Shown: positions 34,416-43,293 of the stretch, one piece after another
How the letters are laid out: every line of letters starts with the position of its first letter
Position numbering within the stretch: position 1 is the first letter of the stretch
DNA from: Pirellulaceae bacterium
GTDB lineage: Bacteria; Planctomycetota; Planctomycetia; Pirellulales; Pirellulaceae
Assembly: GCA_029243025.1 (NCBI GenBank)
Contig: JAQWSU010000017.1
Location: 62,001-126,000, forward strand
Direction: 5' to 3'
Length of the DNA: 64,000 bases
Notes under the pieces: generated by a model
What the model was told of the DNA's origin: nothing
What the model saw: only the letters and a program-made list of their open reading frames with translations
Database searches by the model: none
Made by a program: the position numbers and the translations under genes

Positions 34416-36131
34416 ATGATTAGTTTAGTCCGTCTCTCCAGCATGTTAAGGCCGAACCTCTCGGTTCCTGCTCGAACTCGATTGCACGGACAGTTTGGGC
34501 TGTTTTACCAGTTAAAAAAAAAGTACTTTCATAAGTTGCTCTTTTACCGGCAACTCCGTGAACTTCCAGATCCCGCGACGAAACGCATGAAACTCGCTAT
34601 TCTGCACTATCACTTGAACCGTGGAGGAGTGACCCAAGTCGTGGCCAACCAGCTGCGAGCCCTTGCGTTAGCGGCCAATTCCAAACTGACCGAAGTCACG
34701 ATTTTCTACGGGGGCCGACGCACGGGCTGGTCGGATGAACTCCCAGCTCAACTGGGACCGATGCGACTCTCGCTCGTCGAGGTTCCAGCATTGGAGTACG
34801 ACAATCAGCGTGTTTCAGGTGATCTGGTATCAGAATTACAAGTCGCCCTGCAACGCGAATCGCTGACAGCCGAAAACTGCCTTGTGCACGTCCACAATCA
34901 CGCCCTGGGAAAAAACGGCCAACTGCCCTCGGCCATCACCGCTCTCGCAACGCTCGGCTACCGCCAACTATTGCAGATCCACGACTTTGCGGAGGATTTT
35001 CGTCCCCAAGATTATCAGCGTCTGGTGGAGACCCTTTCCTCGAATAGCTCCTCGGTGAACGAGGCCATGTACCCGCAAGCCCCTCAAATCCATTACGCCA
35101 CCTTAAATCGACGAGACCACCAACTACTCACTCAAGCGGGAATTGATTTGAGCCGCGTGCATTACTTACCGAATCCGGTGAGCAAGTTCCCGGAACTTCC
35201 ACCTCGCGGCCGCTCACGCGAGCAGCTGAAGCAGGTTTTTGGCGTGCCCACCGACCGACGTTTCGTGCTTTATCCGGTGCGCGCAATTCGTCGCAAAAAC
35301 TTGGGAGAATTACTCCTTTGGTCCGCAGCCACCCCATCAACCACCTACGGCGTGACGCTAGACCCCCTGAATCCAATGGAGACTCCTCTTTTCAAAGTAT
35401 GGCGTGATTTAATTGACCGCTTGCAACTCCCAGTGATCACTGGCTTGGGCGAAGCCAACGGACTGCCGTTTTTAGAAAACGTTGCAGCAGCTGACGCGTT
35501 CATCACCACAAGCGTCACGGAAGGTTTTGGCATGGTATTCCTTGAGAGTTGGCTGGCAGGCTGTCCTCTGATCGGACGCGACTTGCCCGAAATCACGGCC
35601 GACTTTCACGAAGCGGGGATGCGATTTGATGCGATGGCGAAACGAATCGATATCCCACTCAGTTGGCTCGATGATTTCGATAAATTACAGGCAGACTACC
35701 GCACGGCCGTTAATCGAGTTTTGAATTCTTTTGCCTGCCCTGAGTTATCGCTAAAACAAACGACGGCAGCGTTTTCCCAATTCATTCAAAGCGATTGTAT
35801 CGACTTCGCCTGCCTGGATCCTGACCGTCAGATTCGAATCATCACACAAGTCCAACAATCCGCTGAACAACGGAAGCAGTTTCTCAAGCGAAATCCAGTA
35901 ATCGACAATTCAACCAATTACGACCGACTTCAATGTCGAGGTATGATTGAGGAAAATGCGAAGCAAGCGATCGACTATTCCTTCGAAAATTCCGGCCAGC
36001 GTTTATGGCAGATCTACGAAAAACTTTGGCGTACCAGAGCTGACGAAGTAACAACGTTACCGGGCGCGGATTCCATACTTGCAAATCTGCTCGCACCCGA
36101 ACGTCTCAAACTAATTCGACTCAAAACATGA
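34416..36131 (+). CDS. GT4-type glycosyltransferase (compatible solute cluster)
   Basis: I use ATG 34416 (571 residues), though no clear ribosome site precedes it; ATG 34587 (MKLAILHYHLNRGG) is a plausible start of the conserved domain. The domain is a two-Rossmann GT-B fold: HLNRGGVTQVVANQL near the N-terminus, a nucleotide-sugar half with YPVRAIRRKNLGELLL, and the donor-site EGFGMVFLESW motif (E-x7-E). A C-terminal extension of 170 residues is unusual. It overlaps the HAD gene by four bases, so their products should act together. The likely role is sugar transfer to a glycerate or phosphoglycerate acceptor, inferred from context. Confidence 0.75.
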   Translation: MISLVRLSSMLRPNLSVPARTRLHGQFGLFYQLKKKYFHKLLFYRQLRELPDPATKRMKLAILHYHLNRGGVTQVVANQLRALALAANSKLTEVTIFYGGRRTGWSDELPAQLGPMRLSLVEVPALEYDNQRVSGDLVSELQVALQRESLTAENCLVHVHNHALGKNGQLPSAITALATLGYRQLLQIHDFAEDFRPQDYQRLVETLSSNSSSVNEAMYPQAPQIHYATLNRRDHQLLTQAGIDLSRVHYLPNPVSKFPELPPRGRSREQLKQVFGVPTDRRFVLYPVRAIRRKNLGELLLWSAATPSTTYGVTLDPLNPMETPLFKVWRDLIDRLQLPVITGLGEANGLPFLENVAAADAFITTSVTEGFGMVFLESWLAGCPLIGRDLPEITADFHEAGMRFDAMAKRIDIPLSWLDDFDKLQADYRTAVNRVLNSFACPELSLKQTTAAFSQFIQSDCIDFACLDPDRQIRIITQVQQSAEQRKQFLKRNPVIDNSTNYDRLQCRGMIEENAKQAIDYSFENSGQRLWQIYEKLWRTRADEVTTLPGADSILANLLAPERLKLIRLKT

Positions 36132-37009
36132 ATGACCAATTGCTTCAAATCATCCGTCAGCGTTCCGCACCAATGCGCCCTGTCGCCACAGAAGTATCGC
36201 CACGACTCAAGCCTCTCGCCGGCATCAGAGCGGTTCTTTTTGACATCTATGGGACAATGTTGATAAGCGGCAGTGGTGAAGTGGGAACTGCATCAGAGAT
36301 CGACTTGCCCAATGCCGTCGTCGAAACGCTGAAGGAACTCGGCGTGGGGACAGACCAACTATCTAAGCCCATCTGCCTGGATTCAATCATAAAACGTCAC
36401 CACGAACGGTCTCGAGCAGGGGGAAACGAATCTCCTGAAGTTGACATTCTCAAAGTGTGGCACGACACACTGGCCGAACTTGCAACGACTGACCAGATCC
36501 CAATGCATCCAGACGAGCTCGACTTATCCCGCGTCGCCGTCGAGTATGAAACACGCGTCAATCCCGTCTGGCCGATGCCTAATCTCGAGAATTGCTTAGA
36601 TGCTTTCCGCGGGCGAGTCGAATTAGGAATCGTTAGCAATGCCCAGTTTTTCACTCCCCTGCTCTTCCCCGCCCTGATGATGCGGTCCCTGGAAGATTTG
36701 GGGTTTAATCGCAACATGTTGTATTTCTCCTACAATTTCGGTCTCGCAAAACCGTCGGACGCGATGTTTAAATCGGCCATCGATCAACTTGGCAAAAACC
36801 AGATATCAGCTGCAGAAACGCTCTATGTGGGGAATGATATGCTGAACGATGTTGCAACTGCCTCTCGCACCGGCATGAAAACTGCTCTGTTTGCAGGCGA
36901 TGCACGAAGCCTGCGTTTACGGGAGGAAGATCCGCGAATCTTGGGCCATTCGCCAAACCTCGTCGTAACCGATTTAAATCAACTACCAACCTGCATTCTC
37001 TGCAACTAA
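36128..37009 (+). CDS. HAD-superfamily phosphatase-like hydrolase
   Basis: The 293-residue protein has the HAD signatures: nucleophile DIYGT in VLFDIYGTML (with Tyr in place of the second Asp, as in dehalogenase-type members), LGIVSNAQF (motif II Ser/Asn), Lys in FGLAKPSDAMF, and the acidic loop YVGNDMLNDVATASRTGMKT. The large cap between motifs I and II (about residues 60-150) suggests small-molecule substrates. Sitting between two glycosyltransferases and overlapping the first by four bases (ATGA), it is a good candidate for removing phosphate from a sugar-phosphoglycerate intermediate. Dehalogenase activity cannot be excluded by motif alone. Confidence 0.8.
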   Translation: MNDQLLQIIRQRSAPMRPVATEVSPRLKPLAGIRAVLFDIYGTMLISGSGEVGTASEIDLPNAVVETLKELGVGTDQLSKPICLDSIIKRHHERSRAGGNESPEVDILKVWHDTLAELATTDQIPMHPDELDLSRVAVEYETRVNPVWPMPNLENCLDAFRGRVELGIVSNAQFFTPLLFPALMMRSLEDLGFNRNMLYFSYNFGLAKPSDAMFKSAIDQLGKNQISAAETLYVGNDMLNDVATASRTGMKTALFAGDARSLRLREEDPRILGHSPNLVVTDLNQLPTCILCN

Positions 37010-37024
37010 AGAGCACTCTTGACT

Positions 37025-38305
37025 ATGAGCGACAATCAAGTGGGGCATAACATCGGCTTCGTCGGAACACGGTTCGCCGGAACCGACGGCGTTTCCTTGG
37101 AAGCTTCGAAATGGGCTCAAATCCTCTGGGACCATCGACATGTCAGCTATTGGTTCGGTGGGAAACTGGACACCCACCCCGACATCAGCATGCTGGTCCC
37201 ACATGCCTATTTCGGCAACCCAGACATTCAATGGATCAACAATCGTGTGTTTGGAAAGACAACACGTGAACCCGAAGTCACTCGACGAGTCAACGCTTTG
37301 GCTGACCATCTCAAACGGACACTCTACGATTTCACGCGGCGGTTCGACATCGAAATCCTGATTGTGCAAAATGCATTATGCATTCCGATGAATGTACCTC
37401 TCGGCGTCGCCATTACATCGTTCATTGCGGAAACCGGTTTTCCAACCATCGCCCACCACCACGATTTCTATTGGGAACGGGACCGCTTTTCAGTGAATGC
37501 AATCGGCGATTTACTGCAAATGTCATTTCCTCCTTGCATGCCATCGATCCAACACGTCACGATTAATTCCGAAGCCCAACGAGCCTTATCCCACCGCCGC
37601 GGCGAATCGTCTGTGCTCGTCCCCAATGTTCTTAACTTCGAAAATCCACCAAGTGAATCGGATGAATACACCAAGAATTTCCGGGAGGACATCGGCCTCG
37701 AACCCGATGACATTATGTTCCTGCAACCCACACGCGTGGTACCACGCAAGGGAATCGAACACTCCATCTCTCTCATCTCAGCTTTGAAGAACCCAAAATG
37801 CAAATTAATTGTGACTCACCAGTCCGGAGATGAAGGAGACGACTACCTGCATGTCCTTACCGAGATGGCAGAAAATCATAACGTCGACTTACGTTTCGTA
37901 TCCGAGCGAGTTGGGGACATTCGAGGAATCAGCGAAGACGGTAAAAAAATATACGACCTCGCCGATTCATACGCCCAAGCGGATTTCATCACCTATCCAA
38001 GTCTCTACGAAGGGTTTGGAAACGCATTGATCGAGGCCTTTTATTACCGAAAACCCGTCTTGGTGAACCGTTACTCCATTTTTGTCACAGACATCGAACC
38101 GATGGGGTTTCAAGTGATCACCATGAACGGCTACATGACCCGTGATGTGGTCTCCCAAGTTCGACGCGTGATGGAGGACCCGGTTTACCGCGAGGACATC
38201 GTTAACCATAATTACGAACTCGGGAAACGGTTTTTCAGCTACTCGGTTTTGCGTCGTAAACTTCGCGCCCTGATCACAAACTTCACGGGAACGGACGATC
38301 TTTAA
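37025..38305 (+). CDS. GT4-type glycosyltransferase, mannosylglucosylglycerate synthase candidate
   Basis: I use ATG 37025, 15 bp after the HAD gene (a TTG at 37019 also opens). The 426-residue protein has a GT-B fold: an N-terminal [20 protein letters not shown] acceptor-side loop, and [20 protein letters not shown] and [30 protein letters not shown] on the donor side (E-x7-E in [10 protein letters not shown]). The context of a phosphatase, a GpgS-like enzyme and a GH13 phosphorylase suggests it adds a second sugar to glucosylglycerate. The first GT4 could equally do this. Confidence 0.75.
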   Translation: MSDNQVGHNIGFVGTRFAGTDGVSLEASKWAQILWDHRHVSYWFGGKLDTHPDISMLVPHAYFGNPDIQWINNRVFGKTTREPEVTRRVNALADHLKRTLYDFTRRFDIEILIVQNALCIPMNVPLGVAITSFIAETGFPTIAHHHDFYWERDRFSVNAIGDLLQMSFPPCMPSIQHVTINSEAQRALSHRRGESSVLVPNVLNFENPPSESDEYTKNFREDIGLEPDDIMFLQPTRVVPRKGIEHSISLISALKNPKCKLIVTHQSGDEGDDYLHVLTEMAENHNVDLRFVSERVGDIRGISEDGKKIYDLADSYAQADFITYPSLYEGFGNALIEAFYYRKPVLVNRYSIFVTDIEPMGFQVITMNGYMTRDVVSQVRRVMEDPVYREDIVNHNYELGKRFFSYSVLRRKLRALITNFTGTDDL

Positions 38306-38316
38306 CTGAGGCACGG

Positions 38317-40032
38317 ATGGATAAATGCGTCATGACTTCTCGGATACTCGATCTGTCGCAACTTTTTAGACGCCTGGAACGTTTATATGGTTCTTTGGCG
38401 GAGCTTTATCTTTCTAAAATCGTTGATTTGATTCAAAAGCACTCCGCAGACGCTCCCGCCGGACTCGGTTGGAGTCAAAACGACGTGGTTTTGATCACGT
38501 ACGGTGACCAAGTCCAAGCTGACTCGGAGCCTCCACTGGCAACACTACACCGTTTTCTGACCGAAAATCATTTAGATCCGCTGATCAACACCGTTCATTT
38601 GCTCCCATTTTGCCCTTATTCCTCCGACGATGGCTTTTCGGTCATCGACTATCGACAGGTCGACCCGAACCTCGGTGGTTGGGACGACATCGAACGGCTC
38701 GGGACTGATTGCGGCCTCATGTTCGACTTAGTGCTCAACCACATTTCCAGTCAAAGCGATTGGTTTCAGAGTTATCTCAAGGGAGAGGAGCCATACTCGC
38801 GTTTTTTCATTGAATGCGAGCCTGATGCCGACTTATCCGCCGTCATACGGCCGCGCAGTTTGCCGCTGCTCACCCGGTTTCAAACCGATCGAGGCGAGCG
38901 TTTTGTTTGGACCACCTTTAGCGCCGATCAAATTGACCTCAATTTCTCCAATCCCGATGTCCTGATCGAGATGCTTGATGTGTTACTGTTGTATGCCAGC
39001 CGGGGTGCACGCATCGTCCGCTTGGATGCAATCGCCTACCTCTGGAAGTCGGTTGGCACCAACTGCATCCATCTAGAGCAAACGCATGAGCTGGTTAAGC
39101 TGATGCGAGATGTTTTAGAGGCGACCCATCCGAATGTCTTGATACTAACCGAAACCAATGTTCCTCACCGTGAAAACGTCAGTTATTTTGGCGACGGTGA
39201 TGAAGCACAGATGGTCTATCAATTCAGTTTACCGCCGCTATTGCTCGACGCATTTGTGAATAAGGATCCAACGCCTCTTCGGTCTTGGCTAAGCCAACTT
39301 GAACCGCCTTGCCCCGGAACAACCTACTTCAATTTCACTGCTTCACACGACGGTATCGGAGTCCGCCCACTCGAAGGACTTATTGAGCCGCAACGACTTC
39401 AAACTTTGGTCGACCATGTCCATCGCCGCGGCGGACAAGTCAGTACAAAGGCAAATTCAGATGGTGCAAATTCGCCGTATGAACTTAACATCGCTTATGT
39501 GGACGCCATCGGTGAGGCAGGACTCAGCGACGAGAGCCACGCACATCGATTCCTCGCCTGCCAAGCAGTGATGCTTGCTTTACAGGGAATACCCGGCATT
39601 TACTTTCATAGTCTCGTCGGATCTCGCAATGACCTCGAGGGCATGAAAGAATCAAATCAACCGCGGCGGATCAATCGACACAAGTACGCATTGCCGGACC
39701 TCCAACAGCGACTTAGCAACGACATGCTTCAACATCACATCTTTGAGGGCTATCAAGAATTACTTGGTTTACGTCAGCAACACACGGCCTTTCATCCAGA
39801 CGCGCAGCAGTCGGTGATCGATTCCAACCATCCCGAATTGTTGGCGTTCACACGAACCAGTGTTGACGAGAGCGATTTAATTCTCTGCATTACAAATTTC
39901 GGAGAGGCGCCGATATCGATCGACCTGACTCTTTTATCCAGGCAAGCGTTCAGCAAAGACCTGATTTCTCGAACAGCAACCCAGGAAGGGGTTTATTCAC
40001 TACCTCCAGGCACAACAGCATGGCTGACCTAA
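38317..40032 (+). CDS. GH13 sucrose phosphorylase-like enzyme, glucosylglycerate phosphorylase candidate
   Basis: The 571-residue (beta/alpha)8 enzyme has the GH13 catalytic residues: nucleophile Asp237 in RLDAIAYLWK, acid/base Glu279 in LTETNVPH and stabiliser Asp345 in TASHDGIG. Landmarks such as INTVHLLPFCPYSSDDGFSVIDY and DLVLNHISSQSDWF are those of subfamily 18, which holds sucrose and glucosylglycerate phosphorylases. Beside GpgS-like and GT4 genes, glucosylglycerate or its phosphate is a more likely substrate than sucrose. It would recycle the solute to glucose-1-phosphate. It lies 11 bp after the GT4 gene. Confidence 0.82.
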   Translation: MDKCVMTSRILDLSQLFRRLERLYGSLAELYLSKIVDLIQKHSADAPAGLGWSQNDVVLITYGDQVQADSEPPLATLHRFLTENHLDPLINTVHLLPFCPYSSDDGFSVIDYRQVDPNLGGWDDIERLGTDCGLMFDLVLNHISSQSDWFQSYLKGEEPYSRFFIECEPDADLSAVIRPRSLPLLTRFQTDRGERFVWTTFSADQIDLNFSNPDVLIEMLDVLLLYASRGARIVRLDAIAYLWKSVGTNCIHLEQTHELVKLMRDVLEATHPNVLILTETNVPHRENVSYFGDGDEAQMVYQFSLPPLLLDAFVNKDPTPLRSWLSQLEPPCPGTTYFNFTASHDGIGVRPLEGLIEPQRLQTLVDHVHRRGGQVSTKANSDGANSPYELNIAYVDAIGEAGLSDESHAHRFLACQAVMLALQGIPGIYFHSLVGSRNDLEGMKESNQPRRINRHKYALPDLQQRLSNDMLQHHIFEGYQELLGLRQQHTAFHPDAQQSVIDSNHPELLAFTRTSVDESDLILCITNFGEAPISIDLTLLSRQAFSKDLISRTATQEGVYSLPPGTTAWLT

Positions 40033-40144
40033 GTACGAGGCGGAATGATGCTAAAGCATCGCATTGACGTCCTTTTTACGACATAACAAATCCGATAATC
40101 GATTCGGAAAAGTCTCCAGCGAATTACCTGAAGGAACGACAAAC

Positions 40145-41371
40145 GTGCCAGACTTTGACCAGACAGGTGCCATCACAACCATTCACGATCTCGGCACGGT
40201 TCGCGGTAGCGACCTTGAACGCGATCTCACAATCGCCGCACAGAACTATCCCATTGGACTTGTGCTACCGATCACCGCCGCGGACATGCGAGCCCAGCCT
40301 TTCGGCACCATCGTTGACCAACTGATTCGCGCACAGTTCATTGACACGATCGTCGTCGTGCTCAATCGAGCCACTGAATTGGCGGACTACCGAGAAATGC
40401 AGCGATTACTTCGCCCCCTTGGTAACAAGGGACACATTCTTTGGACAGACGGTCCACGTGGTTCCGCCTTGATTGAAGAATTGAATTCCACCGGTTTCAA
40501 TTTATCGATCCCTGGCAAGGGGCGGGCGGTTTGGATGGCATTCGGCTACTTGTTGGCCGATCCACGACTGAAGGCGTTTGTGCTTCATGATTGCGACATC
40601 GTGAATTACGAGCGAGAAATCCTGGTTCGTTTGTGTTTGCCGATGGCACACCCGGGACTGGATTTTGATTTCTGCAAAGCCTACTACGCACGCTGCACCG
40701 ACAAAATGCACGGCCGCGTCGTCCGACTACTGATTGCACCACTCTTACGCGCCTTGATATCAGTGCTTGGCAACGACGATTTCTTGCTCTTCTTAAATAG
40801 CTACCGATATCCGCTTGCCGGTGAATTCGCAGTCACCTCAACCTTGGCCCGATCCAACCGCATCCCAAGTGATTGGGGCCTTGAAGTTGGTACACTTGCT
40901 GAAGTCTTCCGAAACACTTCACCCAAACGCTGCTGCCAGGTTGACCTGGGCAGACTCTACGAACACAAACATCAGGCGTTATCATTGGACGACCCAACAA
41001 AAGGTCTCATGAAAATGACCGCCGACATCCTCAGCAGCATTTTCCGTACTTTGGCTAGTCGCGGTATCGTATTCGAACCGGGTCACTTCGTCTCAATTCG
41101 TTCCGCTTATCTGCGTACCGCTCAAGACGCCATTCGGCAGTATCATGCCGATTCCCTCATGAACTCACTCAATTATGAACGGCATTCCGAGGAGGCGGCC
41201 ATCGAAGGTTTCTCCGAGCAAATTATGGCGTCAGGAGTGGAATTCCACCAAGACCCAGCTGGATCGGAAGCGATGCCGACCTGGACGCGCGTGCTGTCCG
41301 CCTTCCCTGACTTTCCGCAACGATTGCGAACGGCTGCGACCGAAGATGCGATTGAACATGCCAGCGATTGA
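40145..41371 (+). CDS. GpgS-like glycosyltransferase (glucosyl-3-phosphoglycerate synthase candidate)
   Basis: I prefer GTG 40145, eight bases after AAGGA (408 residues); TTG 40064 gives 27 extra residues. The GT-A fold is visible: IGLVLPITAADMRAQPFGTIVDQL and TIVVVLNRAT with a nucleotide-binding region, then the metal-binding FVLHDCDIVNYERE (DxD). Acceptor-side landmarks are YPLAGEFAVTSTLARSNRIPSDWGLEVGTLAEVF and the C-terminal YEHKHQALS. This resembles GpgS, which joins glucose from NDP-glucose to 3-phosphoglycerate. It is the last gene of the solute cluster, 112 bp after the GH13 gene. A 16-bp tandem duplication begins in its last codons and fixes the stop codon. Confidence 0.7.
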   Translation: MPDFDQTGAITTIHDLGTVRGSDLERDLTIAAQNYPIGLVLPITAADMRAQPFGTIVDQLIRAQFIDTIVVVLNRATELADYREMQRLLRPLGNKGHILWTDGPRGSALIEELNSTGFNLSIPGKGRAVWMAFGYLLADPRLKAFVLHDCDIVNYEREILVRLCLPMAHPGLDFDFCKAYYARCTDKMHGRVVRLLIAPLLRALISVLGNDDFLLFLNSYRYPLAGEFAVTSTLARSNRIPSDWGLEVGTLAEVFRNTSPKRCCQVDLGRLYEHKHQALSLDDPTKGLMKMTADILSSIFRTLASRGIVFEPGHFVSIRSAYLRTAQDAIRQYHADSLMNSLNYERHSEEAAIEGFSEQIMASGVEFHQDPAGSEAMPTWTRVLSAFPDFPQRLRTAATEDAIEHASD

Positions 41372-41379
41372 ACATGCCA
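41348..41379. repeat. 16-bp tandem duplication at the 3' end of the GpgS-like gene
   Basis: Units at 41348-41363 and 41364-41379 are identical (gcgattgaacatgcca), followed by a partial third copy. The gene's stop TGA (41369-41371) lies in the second unit; with one unit only, reading would continue. Confidence 0.85.
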
Positions 41380-41394
41380 GCGATTGACAACCCG

Positions 41395-41919
41395 CTAAGC
41401 TTGCTCATCCTCAACATGCTGCGGGAGCACCTGCTCGTCATAAACCCGAAATCCAACTCTCTCATAATTCGACAGAGCTGCCCTATGATCGAGATCACAA
41501 GTGTGGACCCATAATCGATCGGGTGCATAGGACCAAGCTTGCTTTACGATCCAAGATAAAAAGTACTTGCCCAGTCCCAACCCAATGTAGTTTGGCAAGA
41601 GCCCAAAATAGGCCAGTTCGATCTGCCCCGCACATCGCCGATCGAGTTCCGCAAAACCAGCCTGTCGTCCCTTAACGGTCAACAAAAATATCTCAACCAA
41701 AGAATGTTGAACAATCGCCTCGAGCTCATCATCTCGAAGCAGGTTCCGATCCGTCCAATGATAGTCACTGCCAACTGAGTTATACAGTGACCTGTAAGCT
41801 GTCGCCGACAGTTTTCCCGATCGTTCAATCGCCACCGATTCTTGGTTCGATGACGGAATCGTAAGACATGGCGATTGCAGCATCTCAAGGTAGGTTGTCT
41901 TCGTCGAAACCGGTGCCAT
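41395..41919 (-). CDS. GNAT-family N-acetyltransferase
   Basis: I use ATG 41919, which follows a strong AGGGAGAGGAA site; the frame opens further upstream without signals. The 174-residue protein has the acetyl-CoA pocket motif GLGLGKYFLSWIV (Q/RxxGxG/A variant) after a beta-strand with GQIELAYFGLLPNYIG, and ends with LWVHTCDLDHRAALSNYERVGFRVYDEQ, the acceptor-side strand. The substrate is unknown. It is divergent from the HlyD-like gene (about 120 bp) and convergent with the solute cluster. Confidence 0.88.
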   Translation of the reverse strand: MAPVSTKTTYLEMLQSPCLTIPSSNQESVAIERSGKLSATAYRSLYNSVGSDYHWTDRNLLRDDELEAIVQHSLVEIFLLTVKGRQAGFAELDRRCAGQIELAYFGLLPNYIGLGLGKYFLSWIVKQAWSYAPDRLWVHTCDLDHRAALSNYERVGFRVYDEQVLPQHVEDEQA

Positions 41920-42038
41920 TTCCTCTCCCTTTTGCCTTCCGCATACGATCGAGGACACGAAACTTAATTCGATCATTGCACAGGATCACCTGGTTGTTCA
42001 CAATGCATTGGGTACGCTATGCCCAATCGGAGAATCCC

Positions 42039-43220
42039 ATGCCAGGTCAATTAATTAGGATTGCCTACCTCATTTCATTCTCGGCTGTCTTCCTCGTAAC
42101 TGCCGCCGTGACCGCAAATGAACGGCAGGCACTCAGGCATCAAGGTGTGTTGCTTGGTTCTCAAATCGCTCCCATCGCCAGTACCTTGGCAGCCAAGATA
42201 CGCACTATTGTACCCGAGGGTACGGTGGTCAAACGAGGGGATCTCCTCGTAACGCTTGACGACACGGACATCAATAAGCAACTCGACAAACAGCAAGTCA
42301 ACACCAAGAACTATGCGAAGTCACTCGCCGACGCGAGAATGGAAGTCGAATCGTTGACAGCCGAACATCAACTCGAAATTAAGATCGCTGACAAAGCAAT
42401 CGAAGTCGCTGAACTTGAACGGAGCCACGCACTGGGTGAGAACGGACATCATCAGCAGGCATTGACTCTTGCCGAAGGCAAATATCAGGAATCACTTTTA
42501 ATGGTACAGCTAGTTAATCGAACGCTTGAACAACTGAAGGGTCAGACCGAAGCAGACTCGGTCGAATGGCTCAAGGCACGTCGTGAGGCAACCCAAGCAA
42601 ACACATCGCTTCAAGTCGCGACGCAAAATCTGCAGCATTTACAAGGGGCTGGGCTGGACCTCCTGAGAACCACCCTCGAACTGAGCCTACTCCAAGCCAA
42701 GATCGAACGCATTGCCATTTCACGAAAACAGCGTGAGGCAATTCAGCAGGTCAGCAAGACGTTGGTGAGCCGAGAACGAGCGCTTCAATCAGCGACGAAG
42801 CGTTTGGAGCAATATGAAGAATACCTGGCTCAGTGTCAGATTTTTGCTCCCTTTGATGCAATTGTTCAATGGCCAGACAACGCTGCTAAGAACGCAGCCC
42901 TGCCTGCTATCGGCCCGGGCACTGCCGTCAGGCCCGGCCGTCCAATCCTTCAACTGGTCAAAGCGGACAGCTTTGAGGTTGAACTACAAATTAACGAGGG
43001 AACCCTCGCTCAAGTCCACGTTGACCAACCGGCCACCATCCAATTCGAAGCAGCTCCAGGCAGCTCCTTTTCAGGTCGAGTCGACCGCATCTATCGCCGC
43101 CCTCAGGGCGCCCAAGCGACCAATCAGGGCACTTATAACGTACGTGTGTCGGTCGATTCCCCCAGCCCGAGTCTGCGTGTCGGAATGACCGCAACGGTTG
43201 ACCTTCAGCCCCGTCCATAG
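42039..43220 (+). CDS. HlyD/RND-type periplasmic adaptor protein
   Basis: I use ATG 42039, preceded by CGGAGAA (393 residues). A signal-anchor (IAYLISFSAVFLVTAAVTA) is followed by the first lipoyl half (IAPIASTLAAKIRTIVPEGTVVKRGDLLVTLDD). Next comes a long coiled-coil hairpin (about residues 80-230), then the second lipoyl half (CQIFAPFDAIVQWPDNAAK) and the beta-barrel (VDQPATIQFEAAPGSSFSGRVDRIYRR). This is an adaptor for an ABC or RND exporter, but no pump or outer-membrane channel is adjacent. Confidence 0.88.
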   Translation: MPGQLIRIAYLISFSAVFLVTAAVTANERQALRHQGVLLGSQIAPIASTLAAKIRTIVPEGTVVKRGDLLVTLDDTDINKQLDKQQVNTKNYAKSLADARMEVESLTAEHQLEIKIADKAIEVAELERSHALGENGHHQQALTLAEGKYQESLLMVQLVNRTLEQLKGQTEADSVEWLKARREATQANTSLQVATQNLQHLQGAGLDLLRTTLELSLLQAKIERIAISRKQREAIQQVSKTLVSRERALQSATKRLEQYEEYLAQCQIFAPFDAIVQWPDNAAKNAALPAIGPGTAVRPGRPILQLVKADSFEVELQINEGTLAQVHVDQPATIQFEAAPGSSFSGRVDRIYRRPQGAQATNQGTYNVRVSVDSPSPSLRVGMTATVDLQPRP

Positions 43221-43260
43221 CGAACTCGGCTGCCCGCTGCGCCAGGAAACTCAACTGTTG

Positions 43261-43282
43261 CTGAGTCACTTGAGAGACTCAG
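43261..43282. terminator. hairpin between convergent genes
   Basis: A 7-bp stem CTGAGTC (43261-43267) / GACTCAG (43276-43282) with an eight-base loop lies between the stops of the HlyD-like gene and the convergent sulfatase. It has no U run, so it is at best a transcription pause or RNA 3'-end element. Confidence 0.35.
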
Positions 43283-43293
43283 CCGTGTCCGCG

